From: Sphingobacteriia bacterium
GTDB taxonomy: Bacteria > Bacteroidota > Bacteroidia > Chitinophagales > Chitinophagaceae
Direction: 5' to 3'
Length of the DNA stretch: 64,000 nt
Assembly: GCA_017304675.1 (NCBI GenBank)
Contig: JAFKLS010000018.1
Span: 1-64,000, forward strand
In this document: one piece after another, positions 53,366-62,465 of the stretch
Layout: the number at the start of each line of letters is the position of its first letter
Numbering within the stretch: the stretch's first letter is position 1
Program-made: the position numbers and the translations under genes
The notes under the pieces: generated by a model
What the model saw: the letters and a program-made list of their open reading frames with translations, nothing else
What the model was told of the DNA's origin: nothing
Database searches by the model: none

Positions 53366-55564
53366 TTAATCTGTTGTTTGATTGAAAATTTGAATTGTAT
53401 AAGGGCCGCTCCAGTTGATTGGCTCTCCGTTAATATTAATACTGTGTTGCGTTTTTGTTCCTGTATCTCTATTAGACTGTGCAATGCGGATGATAGCCTG
53501 TTTCAGTTCAATCTTTAATACGGTATACTGCTCATCATCTCTTAATAAGAGAATATGTTTAACAGACGGATAAGCATTGGCTGATATTTCTGTGGTGGGG
53601 TTAAAATTGCCATGCGCTTCAATTACATTTACAAAGGTTTCGTTATTCCCTTTTTTTCTGATGATATAGGCAGGCTCACGGCGTAAGTTAAAACTTGAAT
53701 CATTGGCGCCTATTCTTGCAAAATAGGCTGAGGTTGAATCGCCACCCAACGACGAGATACTATAATAAGTATTATGCTGAAGAAACGTAAACTGCATAGT
53801 ACCCTTTACTACAGGTGCTTCTGCTTCTTTCCATAAATACTGGTAACCATTGTGGGCACCTAATGTTGTTTGCCCGTTGCCAAAGTAAGTATACCTGAAA
53901 TTCGTGTTGATTAAGTTACCCAGATAATAAAATGGCAGGTCGTATTGGTGTACTGTGTTGGAGTTTGCTTTGAAAACATCAACGATCAACGGCTTGCTAT
54001 ACTCTTTCAGGCTAAGCATATATAAAGTTCTATGCAACCCTACACCGTTATAGGCCCTGTTTTCTGCTGCACTTACTACCTGAATATATGGTTCTTTAAT
54101 ATTACTGAACAGCTTTACGGGTGTATATTGCTCACTCGCATTTTCATTGGCATTAAAATCGCTGGCCCCATCTACCGCAATTGTATTATGTGCTATGGTT
54201 TGCTGCGCAAAAGTTTTTGTTTCCGGCAAATAGCGGCCACCCCATTTTTGTTCTATATTAATAAACCGAACAGCTCCATAATCTTGTAATATCTCATGGC
54301 CGTTATCATATAAATTAATATTCAGTCTGTCAAAATGCCCATGCCCCATACCATGTGAAGCATATTTAAAAATAAGTGAAGTAAGGCTATCTGTTCTACC
54401 ACTGCGCAGTATGCTTACGCCCCCTTTATCTCCACTTGCCCCATCTGTATATTCTACTGATCTATAAGCTAAATGAGCAGGGATGTTCTTTGTGGTGGCC
54501 AGGTCGGACGCAATGAGCATACCGCCTTTACTTAAAGTAACACGAGATTGCAACTTTGCAACAGGTAACAATGTAATATCTTTTCCATATGCTTTCCGGC
54601 TAATGTTCAATGCTTCAACTATTTCATTTGTAAAGAAGGTTTTATCCTTTAATGCATCATTATATCCATAAAAAGAACCATCCAGGTTTGTTTGTTGCAA
54701 TGCACAGGATAAGGCTTTTTGAAGAATAGAATCCCGATAAGCAAAGACCTTGTATTGAGGAAATTTATTATTTAGCGCATTGGCAAATAAATATACCGGC
54801 AATAGTGCATACCTGGCGTAATAAGGCCCTTCTACATAATAGCCATCTGGAGAAAAGAGCTGATCAAGGTTTGCCCAAAAGCCATATTTTCCGGTAAGGG
54901 ATGTGCCTTTCAGGGCTATATTAATATAATCGCTATTATCTGTTGCAATGCCAACAATACCTATTCCGGCACATGCCCACAATGCCTGGTTATGAATAAT
55001 ATCAAACCAATTCCTGAGATCTTTTGTAAAAAAATCTACTTCAGGCTTAAAAGCCCCTTCTGCTATTTTTTGCCTGTCGCTTACACTTAGATAATGATGA
55101 ATACAATCAAAAGCAATACCCGTATACACCAGCCAGTTGGCATCGTTAAGCGCTTGCCAGAACAAACGACCGGGTGAGTTGGTTGTGGCCTGCGGATGCT
55201 TTGTTAAGGCTGGATTTAAAGCGGCATATTTCAAGAACATTTTACGTACAAGCTCGGCATATTCTTTATTCCCTGTTAGTTGATACAATAAACCAGCATT
55301 AAACATTAAGGTATAATTAGCCTTATGCTTATCGTGTGTATACCCTCCGGCAGCATCTTTAGGCAAAGGAACATCTACTTCTTTGCCAATAAAAGGGTCT
55401 ACTGCAGCTTTCATTTCCCTAAACGAACTACTTAATGATGGATATAATGAAATGCCTTGCTTAAGGCTGATGATTTCTGAATTGGTGCAATAAACCACAG
55501 GATGCTGACCAATAGCATCGTTAAGAAAGAATAAAATACAAAATATCGCAGGTGCAACTCTCAT
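53366..55564 (-). CDS. PL17-like oligo-uronate lyase (alginate lyase + heparinase II/III domains)
   Basis: 732 aa, signal peptide MRVAPAIFCILFFLNDAIGQ. N-terminal alginate-lyase barrel: GRLFWQALNDANWLVYTGIA, NWFDIIHNQALWACAGIGIV and EGPYYARYALLPVYLFANAL, all typical of PL17. The C-terminal beta sandwich of heparinase II/III type starts near residue 370 with SHGMGHGHFDRLNINLYDNG. PL17 enzymes release single unsaturated uronates from oligo-alginate. It is the first gene of the eight-gene operon and lies downstream of the operator-like sites at 55.6-55.75 kb. Confidence 0.88.
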   Translation of the reverse strand: MRVAPAIFCILFFLNDAIGQHPVVYCTNSEIISLKQGISLYPSLSSSFREMKAAVDPFIGKEVDVPLPKDAAGGYTHDKHKANYTLMFNAGLLYQLTGNKEYAELVRKMFLKYAALNPALTKHPQATTNSPGRLFWQALNDANWLVYTGIAFDCIHHYLSVSDRQKIAEGAFKPEVDFFTKDLRNWFDIIHNQALWACAGIGIVGIATDNSDYINIALKGTSLTGKYGFWANLDQLFSPDGYYVEGPYYARYALLPVYLFANALNNKFPQYKVFAYRDSILQKALSCALQQTNLDGSFYGYNDALKDKTFFTNEIVEALNISRKAYGKDITLLPVAKLQSRVTLSKGGMLIASDLATTKNIPAHLAYRSVEYTDGASGDKGGVSILRSGRTDSLTSLIFKYASHGMGHGHFDRLNINLYDNGHEILQDYGAVRFINIEQKWGGRYLPETKTFAQQTIAHNTIAVDGASDFNANENASEQYTPVKLFSNIKEPYIQVVSAAENRAYNGVGLHRTLYMLSLKEYSKPLIVDVFKANSNTVHQYDLPFYYLGNLINTNFRYTYFGNGQTTLGAHNGYQYLWKEAEAPVVKGTMQFTFLQHNTYYSISSLGGDSTSAYFARIGANDSSFNLRREPAYIIRKKGNNETFVNVIEAHGNFNPTTEISANAYPSVKHILLLRDDEQYTVLKIELKQAIIRIAQSNRDTGTKTQHSININGEPINWSGPYTIQIFNQTTD

Positions 55565-55913
55565 ATGGCTGGCAATCGTTAATGAAAAACTACGACTTGC
55601 ACAGTAATATTAGCGTTATCGGTAACGGCAAAGCAGGTAAAGCCCATTTAATTTTTTATAATTTTTTGATTTATTTTATGAAATAAATCTATTTAATCAT
55701 AAAATTTATTGAAAAAAAATCAACATTTTAAAAATGTCAACGTTACCGGTAAGGCTACCGAGAATAAGTTTTTATGGCAGTAAAATTTACTTCTTTTGAA
55801 GGGAATTTAACAACTGCAAAAGACATATTACAATTCAGTAATTGTATATTGTAGCTCATATTCAGGTTTTAATAAAACATTCAATTTCACCAACCCTTAA
55901 AATTCTGCAACAA
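55565..55913. promoter_or_regulatory. Divergent control region with LacI operator-like sites
   Basis: 349 bp. Site A: TAGCGTTATCGGTAAC at 55611-55626, in front of the PL17 gene. Site B: TCAACGTTACCGGTA at 55737-55751, which shares AACGTTACCGG with the lacI operator. The rest is AT-rich. It probably controls the lyase operon on the minus strand and the small secreted protein gene on the plus strand. Confidence 0.65.
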
Positions 55914-56195
55914 ATGAAGCCCTGTATTATCATCTGTTCGCTATTATTCTACAGTACCATACATGCCCAGGAAAAATACATACCACAAAGTAGCTTCTTA
56001 AACAAACAACAACAATCCGGCAACTATTTTCAATTCACTGGTAAAAAGCAATTGCTTGCATCCCCAATTTTCAGGCAACGGAATGTGCTCGTAAAACCCA
56101 GTTTTATTACTCCTTCCAGGATTGAACATTCAGATGCTTATCTGAATACAAGGTATTACAGGTCAAATATCCACTCGAACAAAGCATACTATTAA
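55914..56195 (+). CDS. Small secreted protein
   Basis: 93 aa from ATG 55914; the longer frame starts at TTG/ATG 55842 and lacks a signal peptide at its end. Signal peptide MKPCIIICSLLFYSTIHAQE. The mature part has repeated Q/N/S-rich segments and ends NIHSNKAYY. No family recognised. The S41 peptidase gene follows 31 bp on. Confidence 0.55.
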   Translation: MKPCIIICSLLFYSTIHAQEKYIPQSSFLNKQQQSGNYFQFTGKKQLLASPIFRQRNVLVKPSFITPSRIEHSDAYLNTRYYRSNIHSNKAYY

Positions 56196-56226
56196 TAATT
56201 ATAAGTAACTGTATTAAATTCCTCCA

Positions 56227-57975
56227 ATGAAAAAAAGATTTTTGGGCATTACCTGTTGCATTTTATTTTTCTTACAGGCCTTTGCGCAACAGGATATTGA
56301 TACAAGCATCCGGGCCAGCCTGCATCATTCATCAATGAACAAAAAAAATATCCCTACGGTTAATGAAAATCTTTTTTTATTAGCCAAAGTATGGGGCTTT
56401 CTTAAATATTACCATCCAACAATTGCTGCCGGCAAATTTAACTGGGATCAGGAGTTGATTGCAATACTGCCTTCTATTTGCAATAGCTCTGCAAAAGAAA
56501 GGAATGAACTGCTGGAACAATGGTTAAACAAGTTTGGGCCGGTTTCTGCCTGTACCTCCTGTAATGACAGCATATTGGTGAATGCAAAGCTAAAACCAGA
56601 TTTTTCATGGATCAATGAAAAAAACTTCTCCAAAGCGCTTGTTCAAAAATTATTATTTATTAAGAATAACAGGATACAGCAAGAGCCATATTATATTAAA
56701 GTGCTGGCCGCAGATGGTGTGAACTTTATTCAATTTCAACATGAGCCTTTGTATCTTAACCTTGTATTTCCAAACGATACATATGGGCTGCTATCTCTTT
56801 TTCGTTTTTGGAATATTATAGAATACTGGTACCCTTACCGATACGGACCATTAAAGCAATGGGATACTTTTTTGTATGAGTTTATTCCTAAAATGCTGCG
56901 CCATACCAACGGGTATGATTATACTATTTGCATTGAACAAATGCTTGTTGCTTTACAAGACGGGCATGGCTATTGCCGGGGGCCCTTAACAGAAGAAATA
57001 CTTGGGAAATACTATATGCCGTTTACCGTTAAACTGATAGAGCATAAATTACTCGTTACTTCCATATTAAAAGATTCTCTTGCAGCATTATCGAAAATTA
57101 AAGTAGGAGACATTATAGAAAGTATAGACAATAAATCTATCCCCACGCTTATTCAACAAATAAGTTCAAACCTGCCCGCCTCTAATACCGGCTCTTTACT
57201 TCATAAAATGAGTTATCGTTTAACAAGAAGCAATAACAAAGAGAATAACCTTACTGTTAGAAGGAATGGGGAATTAATAAACATTCGTACACAGAATTAT
57301 ATTCCTAATATTTACCCCCCGGTAAATTTAGCTCCTCCTTTTTTCAGTTATCAAAAAGACAGCGCGTTCTGTATGTTGGAAGAGGAGATCGGTTACGTGA
57401 ATCTTGGCAAATTTAAAAGAGCAGACAGCTTAGCACTAAAATCATTTATATCAAAAGCAAAGAGCCTTATTATTGATAACAGGCAGAACCAGGATGAAAC
57501 AAATGGAACAGGCGGGGGCGATATTGTTGCAAAGCTAATATTGCCTGCAGAGAACCGCTTTGTAAAGTTTACAAGTGCACAACCCAAATACCCCGGCGTA
57601 TTTACACTTGGCAATGCATCTAATATGGGTATTACCGAATCTGCCAATCCCTTTAAAGGAAACATCATTATTCTCATTAATGAAAAAACCATAAGTGTAG
57701 GTGAGTTTTTAACAATGGCCTATCAAAAAGCACCAACGGCTAAAACACTTGGTACTACTACCGCTGGCGCCGATGGGAATATTGCCCATATTATGTTACC
57801 GGGAAGTATTAATACCGTAGTAACGGGATTAGGGGTTTATTATCCTAATGGAAAAAAAACCCAAAGAACAGGTATTAAGCCGGATATAGAAGTAACACAA
57901 ACCATATGGGGTTACCAGCAAGGTATAGACGAGCAACTGGCAAAAGCGGTTGACTATTTAAAAAGAAAACAATAA
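56227..57975 (+). CDS. S41-family C-terminal-processing-like peptidase
   Basis: 582 aa, signal peptide MKKRFLGITCCILFFLQAFA followed by QQ. The N-terminal half has a conserved region WNIIEYWYPYRYGPLKQWDTF, then a PDZ-like part (VGDIIESIDNKSIPTL, about 295-355) and the C-terminal S41 domain with TISVGEFLTMA and nucleophile Ser490. The Lys partner is not certain. Typical of secreted peptidases in Bacteroidota. It follows the small secreted protein gene. Confidence 0.85.
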   Translation: MKKRFLGITCCILFFLQAFAQQDIDTSIRASLHHSSMNKKNIPTVNENLFLLAKVWGFLKYYHPTIAAGKFNWDQELIAILPSICNSSAKERNELLEQWLNKFGPVSACTSCNDSILVNAKLKPDFSWINEKNFSKALVQKLLFIKNNRIQQEPYYIKVLAADGVNFIQFQHEPLYLNLVFPNDTYGLLSLFRFWNIIEYWYPYRYGPLKQWDTFLYEFIPKMLRHTNGYDYTICIEQMLVALQDGHGYCRGPLTEEILGKYYMPFTVKLIEHKLLVTSILKDSLAALSKIKVGDIIESIDNKSIPTLIQQISSNLPASNTGSLLHKMSYRLTRSNNKENNLTVRRNGELINIRTQNYIPNIYPPVNLAPPFFSYQKDSAFCMLEEEIGYVNLGKFKRADSLALKSFISKAKSLIIDNRQNQDETNGTGGGDIVAKLILPAENRFVKFTSAQPKYPGVFTLGNASNMGITESANPFKGNIIILINEKTISVGEFLTMAYQKAPTAKTLGTTTAGADGNIAHIMLPGSINTVVTGLGVYYPNGKKTQRTGIKPDIEVTQTIWGYQQGIDEQLAKAVDYLKRKQ

Positions 57976-57998
57976 CGGCCTTTGTTGCATTGTACAGG

Positions 57999-58655
57999 TT
58001 ATGCTACAAAAATATTATTAGCAAAGCGTTCGCTTACGCTCGATTTTTTTCCATTCACTTCTATTTCCATTGTACCATCAAATTCCTGCCGGTTCAGTAC
58101 TTTTATTTTACTGCTTAAACCCAAACCAACACTTACCACATATTGTAAAAAAGTAGCACTGTTATCTCTTACCGCCACAAGTTTACAGGTTTTGCCAACA
58201 GCTATTTGCGATAAAGTTTTACGGGCCTGTAACTTTAATTCTCCTTTTGCATTGGGAATGGCATCTCCGTGCGGATCAATTAAAGGGTACCCTAAAAATT
58301 TCTCCAGTTTTTCTATGAGTTTGGGAGAATGAATATGTTCTAATTGTTCTGCCACCTCATGTACTTCATCCCAGGTAAATTCCAGTTTCTCATAAAGAAA
58401 TGTTTCCCATAGCCTGTGTTTTCTAACAATATCTATTGCCTGTTTTTTACCAAGAGAAGTGAGGGATATCTTCCCATATTTTTCGTAATGAATGAGTTTT
58501 TTTTCTTTCAGCTTTTTAAGCATATCGTTAGCGGTAGCCGGCTTTACATTAAGCATGGCAGCCAACTCATTGGTGCCTGCTTCAGGCTTATCAGCATATT
58601 CTTCAGTGAGGTGGAATAGCGCCTTTAAATAATTCTCTTCCGTTTGAGATAACAT
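57999..58655 (-). CDS. DtxR/MntR-family metal-dependent repressor
   Basis: 218 aa. The N-terminal winged HTH is TNELAAMLNVKPATANDMLK with KKLIHYEKYGKISLTSLGKK. The dimerisation domain HRLWETFLYEKLEFTWDEVH with EVAEQLEHIHS carries the metal ligands, and a C-terminal FeoA/SH3-like domain closes it. It represses metal-transport genes when loaded with Mn2+ or Fe2+. It is divergent from the TonB-dependent receptor gene; a DtxR-like box lies between the two starts (78 bp). Confidence 0.92.
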   Translation of the reverse strand: MLSQTEENYLKALFHLTEEYADKPEAGTNELAAMLNVKPATANDMLKKLKEKKLIHYEKYGKISLTSLGKKQAIDIVRKHRLWETFLYEKLEFTWDEVHEVAEQLEHIHSPKLIEKLEKFLGYPLIDPHGDAIPNAKGELKLQARKTLSQIAVGKTCKLVAVRDNSATFLQYVVSVGLGLSSKIKVLNRQEFDGTMEIEVNGKKSSVSERFANNIFVA

Positions 58656-58688
58656 ATACCAAATGTAAGCAGGTTTTTCAAATTATAT

Positions 58689-58718
58689 TTGTTAGACTAA
58701 CCTAACTTTATATTTTTG
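58689..58718 (+). promoter_or_regulatory. Promoter of the TonB receptor gene with embedded DtxR-like operator
   Basis: TTG (58689-58691), 19-bp spacer, TATTTTTG (58711-58718). The spacer contains GTTAGACTAAC (58691-58701), a perfect 11-bp palindrome, and TTAGACTAACCTAA in full, which differs by one base from the second half of the DtxR consensus TTAGGCTAACCTAA. Confidence 0.7.
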
Positions 58719-58733
58719 CTAATAAAACATACG

Positions 58734-61193
58734 ATGAAACGATTCATTCTGCTATCCCTAATAATATGCATGGCTTTTATTGCCCGGGCACAAACTGCAA
58801 ATATTAAAGGAAGCGCCAGTATTTACAATAAGCCTGCTGCCTATGCAGCAATACAATTAAAAGGAAGCGGTTTTAAAACAATGGCAGACAGTACCGGTCA
58901 TTTTATGCTAACCAATATTCCTGCCGGTTCATATATTCTGTCCGTGCTGCATATGGGTGCAGAAGATTTTGAGCAACAAATCCTGGTAAAGGCAGAAGAA
59001 GAATTTACAATACACATTAATCTTACCGAAAACAATAGAACTATTAATGAAGTGGTAGTTACCGGTGTTACCAAAGCTACCCGCATAAAAGAGAACCCTG
59101 CTGCGATAGTAAGTATATCGGCAAAGCAGATTGAACAGGCAACAGAAAGCAATATTATTGATGCATTGGTTAAAAATGCACCCGGCTTACATGCTGTTAA
59201 AACGGGTCCCAACATTTCTAAACCCATTATCCGCGGGCTTGGTTACAACCGTGTATTAACATTGTTTGATGGTATGCGGCAGGAAGGCCAGCAGTGGGGA
59301 GATGAGCACGGCATTGAGGTTGATGCTTATAATATTGAAAAAGCCGAAATTATTAAAGGCCCGGCCAGCCTGATGTATGGATCCGATGCTCTTGCCGGTG
59401 TAGTAAGTTTATTTGCACCAATGCCACAACTAAAAGATGGGAAAATGCATGGTAAATACACCGGCGAGTACCAAACAAATAATAATTTAATAGGCAATGG
59501 TTTAAATATAGAAAAATCGAAAAATAATTTATCATTTGTTTTACGAGGCTCTTTTCGTATAGCCAAAAATTACCGAAATAATATAGATGGAAGGGTATAC
59601 AATACCGGCTTTAACGAGAAGCATATTGCCGGATCGGCAGGGTATACCACTGCAAGAGGCTATACCAACCTGAACTTTACTTTATACGATAACAGGCAAG
59701 GTATACCCGATGGAAGCAGAGACTCTGCATCAAGAAGATTTACAAAACAAACAGAAGAAGGAGATATGGATAGCATAAAAAACCGGCTAATTGTTAGCGA
59801 TAATGAATTAAACGCATATACAATTCCGGCATTATCTCAGCATATTCAGCACTACAGAATATACGTTCATCATGTTTACCAATTAAGAAAAGGTGATATA
59901 GACATGCTTGTTGGTGCGCAGCAAAATATCCGCAGAGAATATGCGCACCCTACTGTGCCAAATCAACCGGGAATGTATGTTCGTTTAAACACATTAAATT
60001 ACGGCATAAGATACAATATGCCGAAGTGGGCCAATTTTGAAACTACTATTGGTATGAATGGTATGTTGCAAAATAACAAGAACCTACGGGCAACAGATTT
60101 TCCTATTCCTGATTACAGATTGTACGACGGCGGCATATACCTCTTCGCAAAATGGAAATATAAAAAATGGACAATAAGCGGTGGTACCCGTTACGACATG
60201 AGATATGTTGAGTGGAATGATTTTTATATAAGAACCAGTGCCGCCAATGGGTTTGATGAACAAGTGTTTGTTCCAGACACTGCCAGTGCTTCATTACAAT
60301 TCAATGCATATCGAAAAAAATTTTCAGGCACCTCGGCAAGTATCGGCGTTACTTATGCGGCAACGAAACAGATTAGTATTAAAGCCAATATAGGCAAAGG
60401 ATATCGTGCTCCGAATATTACAGAAATGGCTTCTAACGGATTAGACCCAGGCGCACATATTGTTTACCTCGGCAATACCGGTTTTAATGCAGAGTTCTCG
60501 TTACAGGAAGATATAGGCCTGATGGCACGCTTTGCAGATTTTTCTGCGGAAGTGAATTTATTCAACAATCATATTCAAAACTATATTTATCAAAGTATGG
60601 TAGTAGATGTAAATGGTAATGCAGTAACTGATGCACAGGGCAACAAAACTTTTCAATATCAACAATCTACTGCACAACTCTACGGTGCTGAAATATGGAT
60701 TGCGTTGCACCCGAAGAAGATAAGCGCTTTCAGATGGGATAATAGTTTGGCAATTGTTTACGGGTTCAATAGAAAAAACATTTACACGCACAAAGGCATT
60801 AACGGAGAGTACCTGCCATTTATTCCTCCTGCAAAATTACTCAGTGCCATCAGCTATACCATGCATCCAATTCAGGAGCATTCATTTTCTCTTCAACCTA
60901 AAATGGAAATGGAGTTATCTGCAATGCAGAATAGGTATTTGGCATTGAACAATACGGAAACGCCAACACAGGGTTATGTATTATTCAACACAGGTATATC
61001 TGCTACGATTCCATATTCTAAAAACCATACAGCACAACTATTGTTACAGGTGAATAATTTGTTAGATAAGGCTTATCAGTCTAATTTAAGCCGGCTAAAA
61101 TATCTTGAACATTATCAACAATCACCTAATGGCCATTATGGTATTTATAATATGGGCAGGAATATCTGTGTAAAATGTGTACTCTCCTTTTAA
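58734..61193 (+). CDS. TonB-dependent receptor, probably metal-related
   Basis: 819 aa from ATG 58734 (a TTG 18 bp upstream was ignored). Signal peptide MKRFILLSLIICMAFIARAQ, carboxypeptidase-D-like regulatory domain (about 25-100), plug with INEVVVTGVTKATRIKENPA and KAEIIKGPASLMYGSDALAG, and a barrel ending in CVKCVLSF. It imports a ligand across the outer membrane. The DtxR-type gene beside it and the operator in its promoter suggest iron or manganese-related uptake; the ligand cannot be told. Confidence 0.92.
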   Translation: MKRFILLSLIICMAFIARAQTANIKGSASIYNKPAAYAAIQLKGSGFKTMADSTGHFMLTNIPAGSYILSVLHMGAEDFEQQILVKAEEEFTIHINLTENNRTINEVVVTGVTKATRIKENPAAIVSISAKQIEQATESNIIDALVKNAPGLHAVKTGPNISKPIIRGLGYNRVLTLFDGMRQEGQQWGDEHGIEVDAYNIEKAEIIKGPASLMYGSDALAGVVSLFAPMPQLKDGKMHGKYTGEYQTNNNLIGNGLNIEKSKNNLSFVLRGSFRIAKNYRNNIDGRVYNTGFNEKHIAGSAGYTTARGYTNLNFTLYDNRQGIPDGSRDSASRRFTKQTEEGDMDSIKNRLIVSDNELNAYTIPALSQHIQHYRIYVHHVYQLRKGDIDMLVGAQQNIRREYAHPTVPNQPGMYVRLNTLNYGIRYNMPKWANFETTIGMNGMLQNNKNLRATDFPIPDYRLYDGGIYLFAKWKYKKWTISGGTRYDMRYVEWNDFYIRTSAANGFDEQVFVPDTASASLQFNAYRKKFSGTSASIGVTYAATKQISIKANIGKGYRAPNITEMASNGLDPGAHIVYLGNTGFNAEFSLQEDIGLMARFADFSAEVNLFNNHIQNYIYQSMVVDVNGNAVTDAQGNKTFQYQQSTAQLYGAEIWIALHPKKISAFRWDNSLAIVYGFNRKNIYTHKGINGEYLPFIPPAKLLSAISYTMHPIQEHSFSLQPKMEMELSAMQNRYLALNNTETPTQGYVLFNTGISATIPYSKNHTAQLLLQVNNLLDKAYQSNLSRLKYLEHYQQSPNGHYGIYNMGRNICVKCVLSF

Positions 61194-61231
61194 GAGTGGC
61201 AGGATGGTTAATGCATACTACCCATGAAAAA

Positions 61232-61272
61232 AAAGAAGAGCTTTGACAGTGAATCAAAGCTCTTCTTTATAT
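61232..61272. terminator. Convergent terminator
   Basis: AAAGAAGAGCTTTGA (61232-61246) pairs perfectly with TCAAAGCTCTTCTTT (61254-61268). It lies between the receptor gene and the metallophosphoesterase gene. Confidence 0.85.
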
Positions 61273-61288
61273 AATGTTTGCCTGTTGA

Positions 61289-62407
61289 TTAAAGCGTAAT
61301 ATGAGTACTGGCTCCCCATTTAACAGATCCGTCTCCATTGTTATTCCATAAACACTCTCTAACAGTAAGTATTTTTTTATTTGAATCGATACTGATAAGC
61401 TCGAAAGATAACTGCGATTCATTTTTGGCCGATAATTTGCCTTTCATGGGAGAATCTACCCTTATACAATTTAAAGCAACATTATGTTCCGGCCCGCTCC
61501 ATGTATAATACTCTGTGTGATTGTTGTGCCCATGAAAATAAGCTTTAATGTTTTGATGCTTTCGTAAAAAATCGGCCCAGGCTTTTTGTTCAATAACTGC
61601 CGCATCGTTTACCAGCATTCCATCTTTAAATACTTCTTCCATTAGATTCTCAAACCGGTCTGCTGCATTGATGGAATGATTGCCGTTTGGGTTTTTAAAG
61701 AAGCGTGCTTCCACATCAGGTATTGAATGTGCGAAAATCAATACCGGGGTTTTAGCTGGTATTTTCTCCAGGTCTTTTTCCATCCATACCCTTTCTGCAC
61801 TATCCGGCCAGAGGTTGATGAACTGAAAATGAATACCATTAATATCTTTTGAATAATGTACTTTATCAACAGAATAATCAAAAGTATTTACTGTTTTAGG
61901 CATTGAGGGATGCATCATGCTATTATAGATACCAATATAAGCTGTAGCATCGGTAGTGGGCAGCATTTTCTTATGGTACCCTATAGCATTACTAACATCG
62001 TGATTGCCTGCCGTTAAATAGAGAGACGATGGCTGGCCATTGTTTTTCTGCAAATGCAATTGTTTAAAATAAACTTCTGAGAATTGTTGCCAGGATGTTG
62101 CTGCGCTTTGTATTCCTTCTTCCTGCCTGTTAGCAAGATCGCCGGTAATAATCACTGCCTCTATATATTTTATGGTTTCACCGGCAGCTACCAATGAATC
62201 TCCAGGCAGGGCTAATTGCGGCAAGCCGTTCATAGCCTTTGCCATTGATTCATTCACAACAGCCGCACTCACATTCTTTTGCCCTCTGAACTGCTCTTTT
62301 ACCAAACCAAAATGAACATCTGATGTAAAGATGAAATGCTTTACATTCTCCTGCGCATAGCCACTTAAAGCAAAGCTGCACAATAAAACAAGCGCTATTT
62401 TTTTCAT
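61289..62407 (-). CDS. Secreted metallophosphoesterase
   Basis: 372 aa from ATG 62407 (MKKIALVLLCSFALSGYAQ signal peptide; the ATG 9 bp earlier is less likely). Calcineurin-type metal motifs in order: FTSDVHFGL, ITGDLANRQ, AGNHDVSN, FAHSIPDV and FHGHNNH. The substrate is unknown. It lies 58 bp downstream of the beta-helix lipoprotein gene on the same strand. Confidence 0.9.
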   Translation of the reverse strand: MKKIALVLLCSFALSGYAQENVKHFIFTSDVHFGLVKEQFRGQKNVSAAVVNESMAKAMNGLPQLALPGDSLVAAGETIKYIEAVIITGDLANRQEEGIQSAATSWQQFSEVYFKQLHLQKNNGQPSSLYLTAGNHDVSNAIGYHKKMLPTTDATAYIGIYNSMMHPSMPKTVNTFDYSVDKVHYSKDINGIHFQFINLWPDSAERVWMEKDLEKIPAKTPVLIFAHSIPDVEARFFKNPNGNHSINAADRFENLMEEVFKDGMLVNDAAVIEQKAWADFLRKHQNIKAYFHGHNNHTEYYTWSGPEHNVALNCIRVDSPMKGKLSAKNESQLSFELISIDSNKKILTVRECLWNNNGDGSVKWGASTHITL

Positions 62408-62465
62408 AATAACCATTCACACTGAATTTAAGTTTCCTGTATGGAAGATCCTATATATAATAAAA

